Part shown: positions 50,463-59,207 of the stretch, one piece after another | How the letters are laid out: every line of letters begins with the position of its first letter | Numbering within the stretch: position 1 is the stretch's first letter | Assembly: GCA_910574895.1 (NCBI GenBank) | Contig: CAJTDQ010000002.1 | Span: 124,001 to 188,000, forward strand | DNA length: 64,000 nt | Reading direction: 5' to 3' | DNA from: Eubacteriaceae bacterium | Lineage (GTDB): Bacteria > Bacillota > Clostridia > Lachnospirales > Lachnospiraceae | The notes under the pieces: generated by a model | Database searches by the model: none | Seen by the model: only the letters and a program-made list of their open reading frames with translations | What the model was told of the DNA's origin: nothing | Translations under genes and position numbers: made by a program

Positions 50463-51305
50463 TCATTTATTATATTCTTCAAAGAAAACATTTTCAATAC
50501 TCTTCCTAAACAAAGGATTTCCTTCTATCTCCCTCCATCCCATAAATTCACTTATCTGTTTCATCTCTTCCTCAGATACCTTTCCTCCCTGCCCCTTTAC
50601 CTTATTTACATACCCTCTTAACTTCCTCAACATTTCTAGACTCCCCTCTGCAATTTCATCTATCTCCTCTTTATAATAAACCCTATCCCACGCTGGACAA
50701 CAATAAGAAACATCACTTAGCCTCTTTATTTTTTCTATAGACCTCTCACTCTCCTTCAAATCCACAAAAATTGGAAAATCATCTACAACTGGTATTGCAT
50801 CCCCACAAAAAACAACCTCTCCTTCCTCATATACATAAGAAACTGACCCTTTAGAGTGTCCTGGTGTATCTAAGACCCTGAAACTTATATCAGGTTCTAA
50901 AGTTAAAACATTATCCTGCTTCACAATCTGCTCTACTTCTACTGGCTCATTTACCAAAGAGTAAAAATTAGGAATTGGTCTTTCCTGAAATTGTAAATCT
51001 ATATTTTCTATCCACGCCTTTTCAATATTTGAAACATATATTTCACAACCTGACATTCTTTTTATTTTTGCCGCTCCACCCATATGATCCGGGTGAGCAT
51101 GTGTCAAAAGAACTGCTTTAATTTCAGAAAGGCTTCTCCCCAGACCTTCCATATAACTGCTGATAATCCTTTCGCTTCCTGCCACACCGGCATCTATTAA
51201 ATAGCAATACTTCCCGGTAATTAAGTACACATACACAAATCTTTTTATCTCCGGTGTAACATTAAAACTTATTTTTATTTGATGTACATTTTCACAAATT
51301 TTCAT
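50463..51305 (-). CDS. MBL-fold metallo-hydrolase
   Basis: The start at 51305 (MKICENVHQIKISFN) follows GGAGGTATAAG, giving 280 residues. The metal-binding motif H-x-H-x-D-H is present as THAHPDHMGG (His69, His71, Asp73, His74), with a later DTPGHSKGSVSY and FCGDAIPV supplying the other ligands. It hydrolyses a small ester, thioester or lactone; substrate unknown. It begins one base after the DUF1330-like gene and so shares its transcript and, probably, its TetR operator at 51607-51624. Confidence 0.9.
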   Translation of the reverse strand: MKICENVHQIKISFNVTPEIKRFVYVYLITGKYCYLIDAGVAGSERIISSYMEGLGRSLSEIKAVLLTHAHPDHMGGAAKIKRMSGCEIYVSNIEKAWIENIDLQFQERPIPNFYSLVNEPVEVEQIVKQDNVLTLEPDISFRVLDTPGHSKGSVSYVYEEGEVVFCGDAIPVVDDFPIFVDLKESERSIEKIKRLSDVSYCCPAWDRVYYKEEIDEIAEGSLEMLRKLRGYVNKVKGQGGKVSEEEMKQISEFMGWREIEGNPLFRKSIENVFFEEYNK

Positions 51306-51306
51306 C

Positions 51307-51591
51307 TTATACCTCCACGATAATCGCTTTACTATCAACTGAATTTTCTCTTTTATTTACTATCTGTTTATAACTCTCTGACGAAAAGCACCTCTCCATC
51401 TGCTCCTTTGCGTCCCATTCAATAATAATAACTCTCCTAGGGCACCATTGCTCCTGCAATGCTGTAATTTTATTACTTCGAACCAAATACCTGCCACCAT
51501 ATTCTTCTACAATAGGTTTTACCTGTTTGATATATTCTTGATAGTTATTTTTATCTTCTATTATATCCACCGTTACAATAAAATAAATCAT
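51307..51591 (-). CDS. DUF1330-type small protein
   Basis: This 94-residue protein (MIYFIVTVDIIEDKNNYQEYIK, then VEEYGGRYLVRSNKITAL and IIIEWDAKEQMERCF) fits the DUF1330/dimeric alpha-beta barrel family, found in small enzymes and stress-related proteins. It is the first gene of the pair with the metallo-hydrolase. Its promoter region contains the TetR-type operator TGCAAGTGCTCACTTGCA (51607-51624), 16 bases upstream of the start. The function is unknown; a role in a small-molecule degradation pathway is possible. Confidence 0.78.
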   Translation of the reverse strand: MIYFIVTVDIIEDKNNYQEYIKQVKPIVEEYGGRYLVRSNKITALQEQWCPRRVIIIEWDAKEQMERCFSSESYKQIVNKRENSVDSKAIIVEV

Positions 51592-51606
51592 TTGCCTTCC
51601 TTTCTT

Positions 51607-51624
51607 TGCAAGTGCTCACTTGCA
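51607..51624. promoter_or_regulatory. TetR operator, DUF1330-metallo-hydrolase promoter
   Basis: TGCAAGTGCTCACTTGCA, an 18-bp perfect palindrome, between the DUF1330 gene (start 51591) and the TetR gene (end 51659). It has the same core, TGCAAGT-N4-ACTTGCA, as the operator at 52247-52264. Confidence 0.8.
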
Positions 51625-51658
51625 TCAATTGTATAAAATAACGGCACACAATGTGCCA

Positions 51659-52231
51659 TTATTTTTTCACTATACCATTTAAAAATATTCTAACACTATT
51701 TTTAATATATTCACTTTTTTCTAACTGCGTTAATCTCTTTCCAAAAGATGCATCCAAAAAAACAAAACCAAAATTCACAGACAGAAACATCATTGCCATA
51801 CTTTCGTAATCAGTACACACTAACTCATTTTTCATGCTCTTAAAATAGTTTATTAATACCTTCTTAAATGTCTGTGGAATCTTTAAAATTCCCTCCGCAG
51901 TATCCGGATACAACTCTGGTGTCCTCAATCCAATAGATACTTTTACCATACGAGGAGTTACTTTAGACATATAAACTACTGAAAATGAAATAAGGTCTTT
52001 TTCCAACTCTCCAATCGGTTCAAAACTGCTTTCCTGTAAATCAGGATTCCATTCTTTCAACTGCATCGCAGAGAGAACAATATCTTTTTTCCCCTGAAAC
52101 TTTCTGAATATCGTACACTCATTAATTCCTGCCTGATGTGCTATATCTTTCGTCGTTGTTGAGGAATAACCCTTCTCCATAACTAAGTTCATCGTTGCAT
52201 TTATAATTTTCATTTGAGTTTCATCAAACAT
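51659..52231 (-). CDS. TetR/AcrR family regulator
   Basis: The start at 52231 (MFDETQMKIINATMNLV) is preceded by AGGATGG at good spacing, giving 190 residues. The N-terminal helix-turn-helix reads YSSTTTKDIAHQAGINECTIFRKFQ. The C-terminal ligand domain is unrecognised. Two nearly identical palindromes flank the gene: one at 52247-52264 just upstream of its own start and one at 51607-51624 in front of the DUF1330-metallo-hydrolase pair. The simplest model is self-repression and repression of that pair, lifted by an unknown small molecule. Confidence 0.9.
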   Translation of the reverse strand: MFDETQMKIINATMNLVMEKGYSSTTTKDIAHQAGINECTIFRKFQGKKDIVLSAMQLKEWNPDLQESSFEPIGELEKDLISFSVVYMSKVTPRMVKVSIGLRTPELYPDTAEGILKIPQTFKKVLINYFKSMKNELVCTDYESMAMMFLSVNFGFVFLDASFGKRLTQLEKSEYIKNSVRIFLNGIVKK

Positions 52232-52246
52232 AATATTTACCATCCT

Positions 52247-52264
52247 GCAAGTGTTTACTTGCAT
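52247..52264. promoter_or_regulatory. TetR operator, autoregulatory
   Basis: TGCAAGTGTTTACTTGCA (52247-52264), 15 bases upstream of the regulator's start. It shares the TGCAAGT-N4-ACTTGCA core with the site at 51607. Confidence 0.8.
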
Positions 52265-52316
52265 TTTATTATAATTATTTTAATATGTCAAGAAAACTAA
52301 CCACTTTGAATATTCC

Positions 52317-53525
52317 TCACTCAAAATAAGAAATATACTCTATCTCATACTTACTTCCCGGAAACAACTTTTTATGTAACTCAACAAAATAATCATCCGT
52401 CATACTGGCAATATAATCCACCACAATCTGATTCGGCTCTTCTCTACAATAATCAATATCCTTATAATATTTCAAAGTGTTTCTGATAAAATTCATATGA
52501 TGCTTAAAAATAACAGACGATTCATCCTTCTTTTTCAACTGCTCAAGCAGTGCATAATATACATCCTTAAACATCGGTTTTATAATATCTTCGTATTTAG
52601 AATTAATCTCATCATTTTTATAAATAACCTTATAATTTTCATCCTTAGCTGTTTTCAAATCCGCATAAGCTTCCTTGCTCAGCAATATGTAGTCCTTACC
52701 ATAACTGTTTTCTATGATATCCACTGTCAGATTATTAATAATAGATGCATTTGCCGCCCCGATAATCTCACTGCTGAATTCATGTTCCCTGTTAATAATC
52801 TTGGCTGTAATGGCGTCCTGCCTGTCCTTGCCAATATACGCAATCATATCACAAATTCTTACGACACAACCTTCCAGTGTCATTGGAATCAATTCTTTAA
52901 TCGCTTCTCCACCTTTTACATAGCAGCTCTCTATTTCCACATCATGCGTTTCAAATTTTTTATTCCATTGCGGACGGTACTCCTGCTGCTCAAATTCACC
53001 ATTATGACACAACACACCATCCAAAACCTGCAAGCTGGTATTTCTCGCAAAGAGTTTATCCAATACTCTGGCGCTCTGCACATTATGATTAAAACGACGA
53101 CCTGTTTCTCCCTGTAACAATTCATCTAAAAAACGTTCCCCCGCATGTCCAAAAGGTGTATGTCCGATATCATGTCCCAAAGCAATCGCCTCAATCAAAT
53201 CCAGATTCAACCCCAGCACTGAACCGATATTCCTTGCAATCCTTGAAACCAGCTGTACATGTAACGCTCTTCTTGTAATGTCATCATTATTATAAAAAGA
53301 AAACACTTGTGTTTTGTCTGCATACCGGTTGTAATAAGGAAGATGCAGAATCTTCTCAATATCCCGGACAAATGCCGGACGCCAAAGGTTTGGAATATCG
53401 TGATTCATATCACGTCTGATAATATCCTCATCCTTACAACGATATGGATTTTGATAATGATTTCTTTTACCCTCGATAATGTGTTTCTGTAATTCATCAC
53501 TTAGTTTATGGTATATCAGTGACAT
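52317..53525 (-). CDS. dgt: Deoxyguanosinetriphosphate triphosphohydrolase (Dgt-type HD)
   Basis: The start at 53525 (MSLIYHKLSDELQKH) follows AAGGAGAAAAAT, giving 402 residues. The HD-domain metal site is present: His89 in RRALHVQLV, His118-Asp119 in LGHDIGHTPFGHAGE. The sequence RPAFVRDIEKILHLPYYNRYADKTQVF is a family mark. The enzyme removes triphosphate from dGTP and related dNTPs and so helps set nucleotide pools. It follows the PLP enzyme by 35 bp and stands next to the nucleoside salvage genes. Confidence 0.93.
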   Translation of the reverse strand: MSLIYHKLSDELQKHIIEGKRNHYQNPYRCKDEDIIRRDMNHDIPNLWRPAFVRDIEKILHLPYYNRYADKTQVFSFYNNDDITRRALHVQLVSRIARNIGSVLGLNLDLIEAIALGHDIGHTPFGHAGERFLDELLQGETGRRFNHNVQSARVLDKLFARNTSLQVLDGVLCHNGEFEQQEYRPQWNKKFETHDVEIESCYVKGGEAIKELIPMTLEGCVVRICDMIAYIGKDRQDAITAKIINREHEFSSEIIGAANASIINNLTVDIIENSYGKDYILLSKEAYADLKTAKDENYKVIYKNDEINSKYEDIIKPMFKDVYYALLEQLKKKDESSVIFKHHMNFIRNTLKYYKDIDYCREEPNQIVVDYIASMTDDYFVELHKKLFPGSKYEIEYISYFE

Positions 53526-53560
53526 ATTTTTCTCCTTTAGCAAATTCATTTTATATTTCT

Positions 53561-54628
53561 TTAAGAATTCCTCATTATTTCCTCTAAGACCTGTACAAAA
53601 TATTGATTATTTTTCCTTGTTGATACTGCTATTCTATGATATCTGTTACTCAGCGAATAAAATTCAGAACAATCTCTGACTTTAATATTATAATGTCTCA
53701 ATTTTTCTACAAGCAGAGAATCCTTACAAAAAAACAACAAAAAGTTTGTTCTAGATGGATAAACTTTCACCGGAAGCCTCTTTAAAGACCCCTGCATAAA
53801 TTCTCTTTCTTTTTGAACAAACTCATAAGTTAATGGTAAATATTCAGCACTGGTAAGTGCACCTATTCCCGCTAATTGTGCAGGTGTAGAAACACTATAA
53901 TCTTGTCCATTTAAATTAAGGGCATCTAATATCTTTAAATTACCACATACGCAAAAGCCTAACCTGAATCCTGCTAATGCATATGTCTTTGTAAACGCAT
54001 CTATTACTATTAAATTATCATATTCTTTTATAAAAAATTTTGCAGAATACTCTTTCCATTCTGGAATAAATTCCATAAAACATTCATCTATGACCAATTT
54101 CACATTATTTACTCTACATTTATCCAATATTCTATGAATTAATTTCAAATCGCATATTGTACCTGTAGGATTATTAGGATTACATAAAAACAGAATATCT
54201 AAATCATCTGTAATATAATTTAGAACACTCTCACAAAAGTTAAAATTATTCTCCTCTGGTAAAATATAATGTTCTACCTGACATGATACTGACCGCAATA
54301 CTTTTTCATACTCCTCAAACGTAGGCTCTATGATAAGCGCCTTTTTAGGGCGAAATGCATACACTATTCGATATAAAATATCATCTGCACCATTTCCAAC
54401 AAAAAAACTATCTTTGGGAAGCAGATATTTTTCAGACAATAAACTACGCAGCTCACAACATGAAAGATCAGGATACTTATTACAAGTCTCCAACCCCTCT
54501 ATAACGTTAGAAATTACATTAATAGGTAATCCTAATGGATTTATATTTACTGAAAAATCATAAAGAACCTCTTTATTTATATATTTCGTTCTAGCAGAAC
54601 TAAGTCCTGTATTTAAAATCTCTACCAT
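53561..54628 (-). CDS. PLP-dependent aminotransferase, histidinol-phosphate/CobD-like
   Basis: This 355-residue class I/II aminotransferase has the PLP Lys in FTKTYALAGFRLGF, the CNPNNPTGTICD segment, and FSVNINPLG near the N-terminus, as in CobD-type threonine-phosphate decarboxylases. It is therefore either a histidinol-phosphate aminotransferase or a CobD-like enzyme; no cobalamin or histidine gene is near enough to decide. It sits between dgt and deoB on the same strand, 30 bp after deoB. Start at 54628 (MVEILNTGLSS), about 20 bases before the deoB stop. Confidence 0.82.
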   Translation of the reverse strand: MVEILNTGLSSARTKYINKEVLYDFSVNINPLGLPINVISNVIEGLETCNKYPDLSCCELRSLLSEKYLLPKDSFFVGNGADDILYRIVYAFRPKKALIIEPTFEEYEKVLRSVSCQVEHYILPEENNFNFCESVLNYITDDLDILFLCNPNNPTGTICDLKLIHRILDKCRVNNVKLVIDECFMEFIPEWKEYSAKFFIKEYDNLIVIDAFTKTYALAGFRLGFCVCGNLKILDALNLNGQDYSVSTPAQLAGIGALTSAEYLPLTYEFVQKEREFMQGSLKRLPVKVYPSRTNFLLFFCKDSLLVEKLRHYNIKVRDCSEFYSLSNRYHRIAVSTRKNNQYFVQVLEEIMRNS

Positions 54629-54658
54629 TGTATCTCTTCTTCCTGTATCCTACAAAAC

Positions 54659-55849
54659 TCATCCCAGTTTTTCTAACACGGAACTTCCTATTGTTCCCTC
54701 TGGCATTTTCACTCCAAAATTTTCAGCCACCGTAGCACCGATTACTGCAAATGTATGCTCATCTTCCAAGGCTTTCCCCATTTCCATTGTCTTTGAATAA
54801 GCAATAAAAGGGACATACTCTCTTGTATGATCTGTACCCTTGTAAGTAGGGTCGTTTCCATGGTCTGCTGTGATAATCAGCAAATCATCATCTCTCATCT
54901 TTTCCATGAAAATACCTAAATTCACGTCAAACTTCTCAATTTCTCTTCCATAGCCTATCGGGTCTCTCCGATGCCCCCACATTGCATCAAAATCCACCAG
55001 ATTTACAAAACACAGCCCATGAAAATCTTTCCCACATAGCTCTATAGTCTGTTCCATTCCGTGAACAGAACTTTTGGAGCGATAGCTTTCCGTAATCCCC
55101 TCTCCACAAAAAATATCATTAATCTTACCAACACCAATCACATCCAGTCCATTCTCCTTTAATGCATTTAGCACTGTTTTGTTCGTTGGTTTCAAGGCAT
55201 AATCATGTCGGTTACTCGTTCGTTCAAACTCCCCTTCTCGTTTTCCTACATAAGGTCTGGCAATCACACGTCCCACTTTCCACTCTTCTCTTAATGTAAT
55301 TTCTCTGGCAATCTCACAACAGCGGTACAAATTATCCAAATCAAACGTTTCTTCATTTCCACATATCTGCATTACCGAATCCACTGATGTATACACAATC
55401 ATAGCCCCTGTAGCAATTTCTTCCTCACCCAGTTCTTCTATAATATCTGTTCCACTGGCAGTTTTATTTCCAATCACACGCTTTCCACACCGCTTCTCCA
55501 GTTCCGCAATCAATTCCAGCGGAAAACCATGCTCTGCAAAAGTTTTAAATGGTGTCTTTGTCTCTATTCCCATCATCTCCCAGTGACCGGTCATCGTATC
55601 TTTTCCATTGCTCACTTCTGCAAGTTTCATATATCTTCCCAACGGCTTTTCCACACCTATCATATCTCCTGCCGAATGAAGATTTAACATCCCCAGCTTT
55701 TGTAAATTAGGAATCTCCAATCTTCCCATCTTCTCCAAAATATGTCCAAAAGTGTCTACACCTTCATCTCCAAACTTTTCTGCATCCGGAAGAGCCCCGA
55801 TACCAAGTGAGTCCAATACAATTACAAATATTCTCTCATATGCTTTCAT
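54659..55849 (-). CDS. deoB: Phosphopentomutase
   Basis: The start at 55849 ([22 protein letters not shown]) gives 396 residues. DeoB marks are the [19 protein letters not shown] motif, the [11 protein letters not shown] segment with the phospho-Thr and the [22 protein letters not shown] block near the end. The enzyme interconverts ribose-1-phosphate and ribose-5-phosphate (and deoxy forms) for nucleoside breakdown. It lies 69 bp downstream of add, with udp, an acyltransferase and cdd further upstream, together forming a nucleoside salvage operon. Confidence 0.95.
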   Translation of the reverse strand: MKAYERIFVIVLDSLGIGALPDAEKFGDEGVDTFGHILEKMGRLEIPNLQKLGMLNLHSAGDMIGVEKPLGRYMKLAEVSNGKDTMTGHWEMMGIETKTPFKTFAEHGFPLELIAELEKRCGKRVIGNKTASGTDIIEELGEEEIATGAMIVYTSVDSVMQICGNEETFDLDNLYRCCEIAREITLREEWKVGRVIARPYVGKREGEFERTSNRHDYALKPTNKTVLNALKENGLDVIGVGKINDIFCGEGITESYRSKSSVHGMEQTIELCGKDFHGLCFVNLVDFDAMWGHRRDPIGYGREIEKFDVNLGIFMEKMRDDDLLIITADHGNDPTYKGTDHTREYVPFIAYSKTMEMGKALEDEHTFAVIGATVAENFGVKMPEGTIGSSVLEKLG

Positions 55850-55918
55850 TTCGCCACCTCTTTCCATGTCATCAATTATTCCCATTTCAGTAATTCATTT
55901 TCTTAAAACTAGCGTTCA

Positions 55919-56896
55919 TTAATTTTCTATAATTCTTTCTCTTAACTTTCCTTTTACTTCTTCACCTGCAAAAGATACTTCTATTGCATTTTTCATCATT
56001 ACTCTAACTTCCTCATCGCTGATTCCATATGCTTCCTGTACAAACTTAAGTTCTTTTGTCATAGAAGTATTACTGACTGTACGATTATCCGTATTAATAG
56101 TAACCAGTAATCCTACATCTAAAAATTCCCTGAGAGGATATTCATTTACACTTTTTACCGCTTTTGTCTGTAAATTACTGATAGGACACATCTCGATTCC
56201 AATATGATGATTCTTTACAAACTCCTTTATGTCCTGTTTTTCTCTCATAGCAATGCCATGGCCTATCCTCCCTGCCCCGGCTGTCAATGCATCTTCTATA
56301 TTCTGTGGGTTTCCACATTCTCCTGCATGAATTGTAAATGGTATTCCCAGTTTTTTGACTTTATAAAACAACTCCATAAATTCAGCCATGGGATACTGTG
56401 CCTCCGCTCCTGCCAGATCTGCTGCACATACACCTTTCCCTAAAAATTCACTGGCAGCTTTTATCATCTCATAATTATGCTCCATGCTGTGATGTCTCAT
56501 GGCACAAACAATTACATTATATTCTACTCCAAAATCCTTTTTACCTTTTTCCAGTCCCCTTAACAAAGCCTGAATTACCTGTCTGGTATTCATTTCTTCT
56601 GTAATCAAAAGCAATGGAGCAAAACGGATTTCTGCATAAATCACGTTTTCCTTTCTTATCGTTTTTAACACATCATATCCTGCCTCTGCCAGCCCCTCTT
56701 CATCCTGTAAACATTCCAATGGCAAATCAAACTTTTCTAAATATTCTACTAAATCGGAACAATCATCAGATACGCTTAACTCCTTTTCCGATACGCTTCT
56801 TTTAAGTCTTTTCTCTATAAATTCTCTGCTAAGCGAACCATCCAGATGACAATGTAGTTCTATTTTTGGCATTCTCTTTAATTCTTCTATTGTCAT
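55919..56896 (-). CDS. add: Adenosine deaminase
   Basis: The start at 56896 (MTIEELKRMPKIELHCHLDGSL) gives 325 residues, with a good GGAGGAGAGGG site. The zinc ligands are the two His of ELHCHLDG, then FTIHAGECG (His) and TINTDNRTVSNT (the Asp pair). The enzyme converts adenosine to inosine. It lies between udp and deoB in the salvage operon, and the gene products form a chain from nucleosides to ribose-5-phosphate. Confidence 0.95.
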   Translation of the reverse strand: MTIEELKRMPKIELHCHLDGSLSREFIEKRLKRSVSEKELSVSDDCSDLVEYLEKFDLPLECLQDEEGLAEAGYDVLKTIRKENVIYAEIRFAPLLLITEEMNTRQVIQALLRGLEKGKKDFGVEYNVIVCAMRHHSMEHNYEMIKAASEFLGKGVCAADLAGAEAQYPMAEFMELFYKVKKLGIPFTIHAGECGNPQNIEDALTAGAGRIGHGIAMREKQDIKEFVKNHHIGIEMCPISNLQTKAVKSVNEYPLREFLDVGLLVTINTDNRTVSNTSMTKELKFVQEAYGISDEEVRVMMKNAIEVSFAGEEVKGKLRERIIEN

Positions 56897-56949
56897 CCCT
56901 CTCCTCCTTCTCGGCAGTCCCATTTTTCACACTCTATCACAAACCACAA

Positions 56950-57723
56950 CTATTTATCTTCACGAATCAAATTTCTAACAGCTTCAATTGCTGTCTGAAT
57001 CGCCATCTCTGTATCATGTACTACCGGATTTTCTAATCCCTGCTTTTCTCTCTCCTGATTTGCCACCACAAGAAAACAGGAACCAGCTCTTACTTTCAGA
57101 TAACTTGCCACAATAAACAATGCTGCCGACTCCATTTCAGAAGCCAGGCACCCCAGTCTCTTCCACGCTTCCCATTTATTTTTTAATTCATAATGAACTG
57201 GTTTTGTTTCCGGCTCATGTTGTCCATAAAAAGAATCCTTACACTGAACTACTCCTGCATGATAAGAAAATTCTTTCTGTCTTGCTGCCTTTGTCAATGC
57301 GTTTGTTATAGAAATATCCGCTACTGCCGGAAACTCCATCGGTGCATATTCTCTGCTTGTTCCTTCCATACGAACGGCACCTGTGGCAATCACAATATCT
57401 CCACTTTTTACCTCTGGCTGCATACCGCCACATGTTCCTACTCTGACAAAAGTATCTGCCCCACATCGGTACAATTCCTCGATAGCAATTGCTGCTGACG
57501 GCCCGCCAATTCCAGTAGACGTAACACTTACCTTTACTCCATCAAGAGTTCCCGTGTATGTAACATATTCCCGATTGTCGGCCATCAAAATCGGATTATC
57601 CAGATATTCGGCAATCTTTTCACATCGTTTCGGGTCTCCCGGCATAATTACATATCGACCGACTTCACCTTTTCCTACCTGAATATGATATTGTTTGTTT
57701 GGATTCTCAGAATAATTTTTCAT
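56950..57723 (-). CDS. udp: Uridine phosphorylase
   Basis: This 257-residue protein has the nucleoside phosphorylase layout: [18 protein letters not shown], the phosphate motif [10 protein letters not shown] and [12 protein letters not shown] near the end. The pyrimidine-type segment [10 protein letters not shown] is consistent with uridine phosphorylase. The enzyme splits uridine to uracil and ribose-1-phosphate, which deoB then converts. It is flanked by the acyltransferase (upstream) and add (downstream) in the same operon. Confidence 0.92.
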   Translation of the reverse strand: MKNYSENPNKQYHIQVGKGEVGRYVIMPGDPKRCEKIAEYLDNPILMADNREYVTYTGTLDGVKVSVTSTGIGGPSAAIAIEELYRCGADTFVRVGTCGGMQPEVKSGDIVIATGAVRMEGTSREYAPMEFPAVADISITNALTKAARQKEFSYHAGVVQCKDSFYGQHEPETKPVHYELKNKWEAWKRLGCLASEMESAALFIVASYLKVRAGSCFLVVANQEREKQGLENPVVHDTEMAIQTAIEAVRNLIREDK

Positions 57724-57774
57724 AGCACACCTCTTTCATTTCATACATAGTTATTTTTCTAGTCCACGATACCT

Positions 57775-58626
57775 TTATTTAAAAATACCTCTGCGTTTAT
57801 TTACTTTTCCAATATAAAATCGATTTACATCTTTCTCCTGTACCAGATACTTTTGAATGATTTGCACCTTTTCCTCCGCCTTTGTCTTCCCCTTTAATAA
57901 CCGGTCAATCTCTTTTAGGCTTTTACAATTTTTCTTTGATTTTTCGAAAACATAAACCTCATCATTCATCTCATTATACAATTTCATTTTGTCTCTGGTC
58001 CAGCTATGTACCCCCCAATTTAAATGTGCAATATCCTCTTTTAATTTCTTTGCAGGATTTCCAGCAAACAATGTATGCGAAGGAACAACCTTGTTAGATA
58101 TGAGACTTCCACCACCAAGCACTGCACCGGACCCAAACTGTGTCCCTTTCAAAACCATTGCCGACTGCCCCAGCCACACATGGTCACCCACAAGAATGGA
58201 CTTTCCGTAATTAATTCTCTTTCTTGTATGGATATCATATAGCGCATGAGCATCGCCAGTCCGCATCCATATTCCAAAAGCAAACACACCATTATCACCT
58301 ATTAAAATATTCTGATATTCCGATACCACCATATTCAGTGTTCCGTTAAAATAGTTTCGCTCTCCTATATAAACACAGTTTTCATTGCTCACTGCAATAT
58401 TCAAATAATAATCATTTTTCGGATTGCTTCTTAAATAAACAACACAATTATTTCCTTTAAAATGAATTTTGCTATTCACCAGTCTCACCTGATTATCTAA
58501 CACCAAAATATTACCTTGTCCTGAAAATATGATACTGGAATTTTTCATCTCAATGTTATCCCCATTGCAAATTGCTTTGTTGTCCTTCAGTTTTTCACAT
58601 TCAGATATTTCTAATATCTTTTCCAT
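57775..58626 (-). CDS. Acyltransferase, left-handed beta-helix (hexapeptide) type
   Basis: The start at 58626 (MEKILEISECEKL) has AGGAG six bases upstream. The 283-residue protein has a parallel beta-helix with hexapeptide-like repeats (ILVGDHVWLGQSAMVLKGTQFGSGAVLGGGSLI) and the catalytic His of SKVVPSHTL-type. The fold is that of O- or N-acetyltransferases of sugars or polysaccharides. Its presence in the nucleoside operon is unexpected; it may have been inserted, or be needed for some modified sugar. It is 18 bp from cdd and 52 bp from udp, so the transcript is probably continuous. Confidence 0.78.
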   Translation of the reverse strand: MEKILEISECEKLKDNKAICNGDNIEMKNSSIIFSGQGNILVLDNQVRLVNSKIHFKGNNCVVYLRSNPKNDYYLNIAVSNENCVYIGERNYFNGTLNMVVSEYQNILIGDNGVFAFGIWMRTGDAHALYDIHTRKRINYGKSILVGDHVWLGQSAMVLKGTQFGSGAVLGGGSLISNKVVPSHTLFAGNPAKKLKEDIAHLNWGVHSWTRDKMKLYNEMNDEVYVFEKSKKNCKSLKEIDRLLKGKTKAEEKVQIIQKYLVQEKDVNRFYIGKVNKRRGIFK

Positions 58627-58644
58627 GTTCATCTCCTAATAAAT

Positions 58645-59067
58645 TTATTTTTTCACATTATCTGGTCCAAATCCCATTGGCAGTAAATCTTTCAACCACA
58701 ATACCTTGTATTTTTCTATATCTGCTGCCAAAATAATCTGGAATGTTTCCGGATTGCAAAATTCCATCATGACCTGTCTGCATACACCACAAGGCGTTGT
58801 ATACATTTCTATTGCGCCATCCTTTCCTCCTACAACACATATTGCCTGGAACTCAATCTCTCCCTCGCTTACGGCCTTGAAAAAAGCTGTCCGCTCAGCA
58901 CAATTGGTCGGTGTATATGCTGCATTTTCAATATTACAGCCTGTATATATTTTCCCATTCTTTGTAAGTAGTGCAGCCCCTACTTTAAAACCCGAATATG
59001 GTGCATAGCAGTATTTTATCTGATCTGCTGCCTGCTCAATTAATTTTTGTATCTGCTTCTTGTCCAT
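58645..59067 (-). CDS. cdd: Cytidine deaminase
   Basis: This 140-residue enzyme converts cytidine and deoxycytidine to uridine forms. It shows the zinc ligands and catalytic Glu in NCAERTAF (Cys, Ala, Glu) and PCGVCRQVMMEF (the two Cys), with the early PYSGFKVGAAL segment of the family. Start MDKKQIQKLIEQAADQ. It is the first gene of the salvage operon after prfC's terminator, so the operon cdd-acyltransferase-udp-add-deoB reads in order from cytidine to ribose phosphates. Confidence 0.95.
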   Translation of the reverse strand: MDKKQIQKLIEQAADQIKYCYAPYSGFKVGAALLTKNGKIYTGCNIENAAYTPTNCAERTAFFKAVSEGEIEFQAICVVGGKDGAIEMYTTPCGVCRQVMMEFCNPETFQIILAADIEKYKVLWLKDLLPMGFGPDNVKK

Positions 59068-59140
59068 TTATTTTCCTTTCTATAATAAATATATTATCAC
59101 TTTATAAAAAGAATAGACAGTAATTTTTCTGAATAAATAA

Positions 59141-59183
59141 AAAATGTACCAAAGATTTATTTTTACTCTTGGTACATTTTTTT
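59141..59183 (-). terminator. Terminator after prfC
   Basis: AAAATGTACCAA (59141-59152) pairs with TTGGTACATTTT (59169-59180), with T runs on both strands. prfC ends at 59208. Confidence 0.85.
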
Positions 59184-59207
59184 GATATATATTCTTTCAA
59201 TTCTTTT

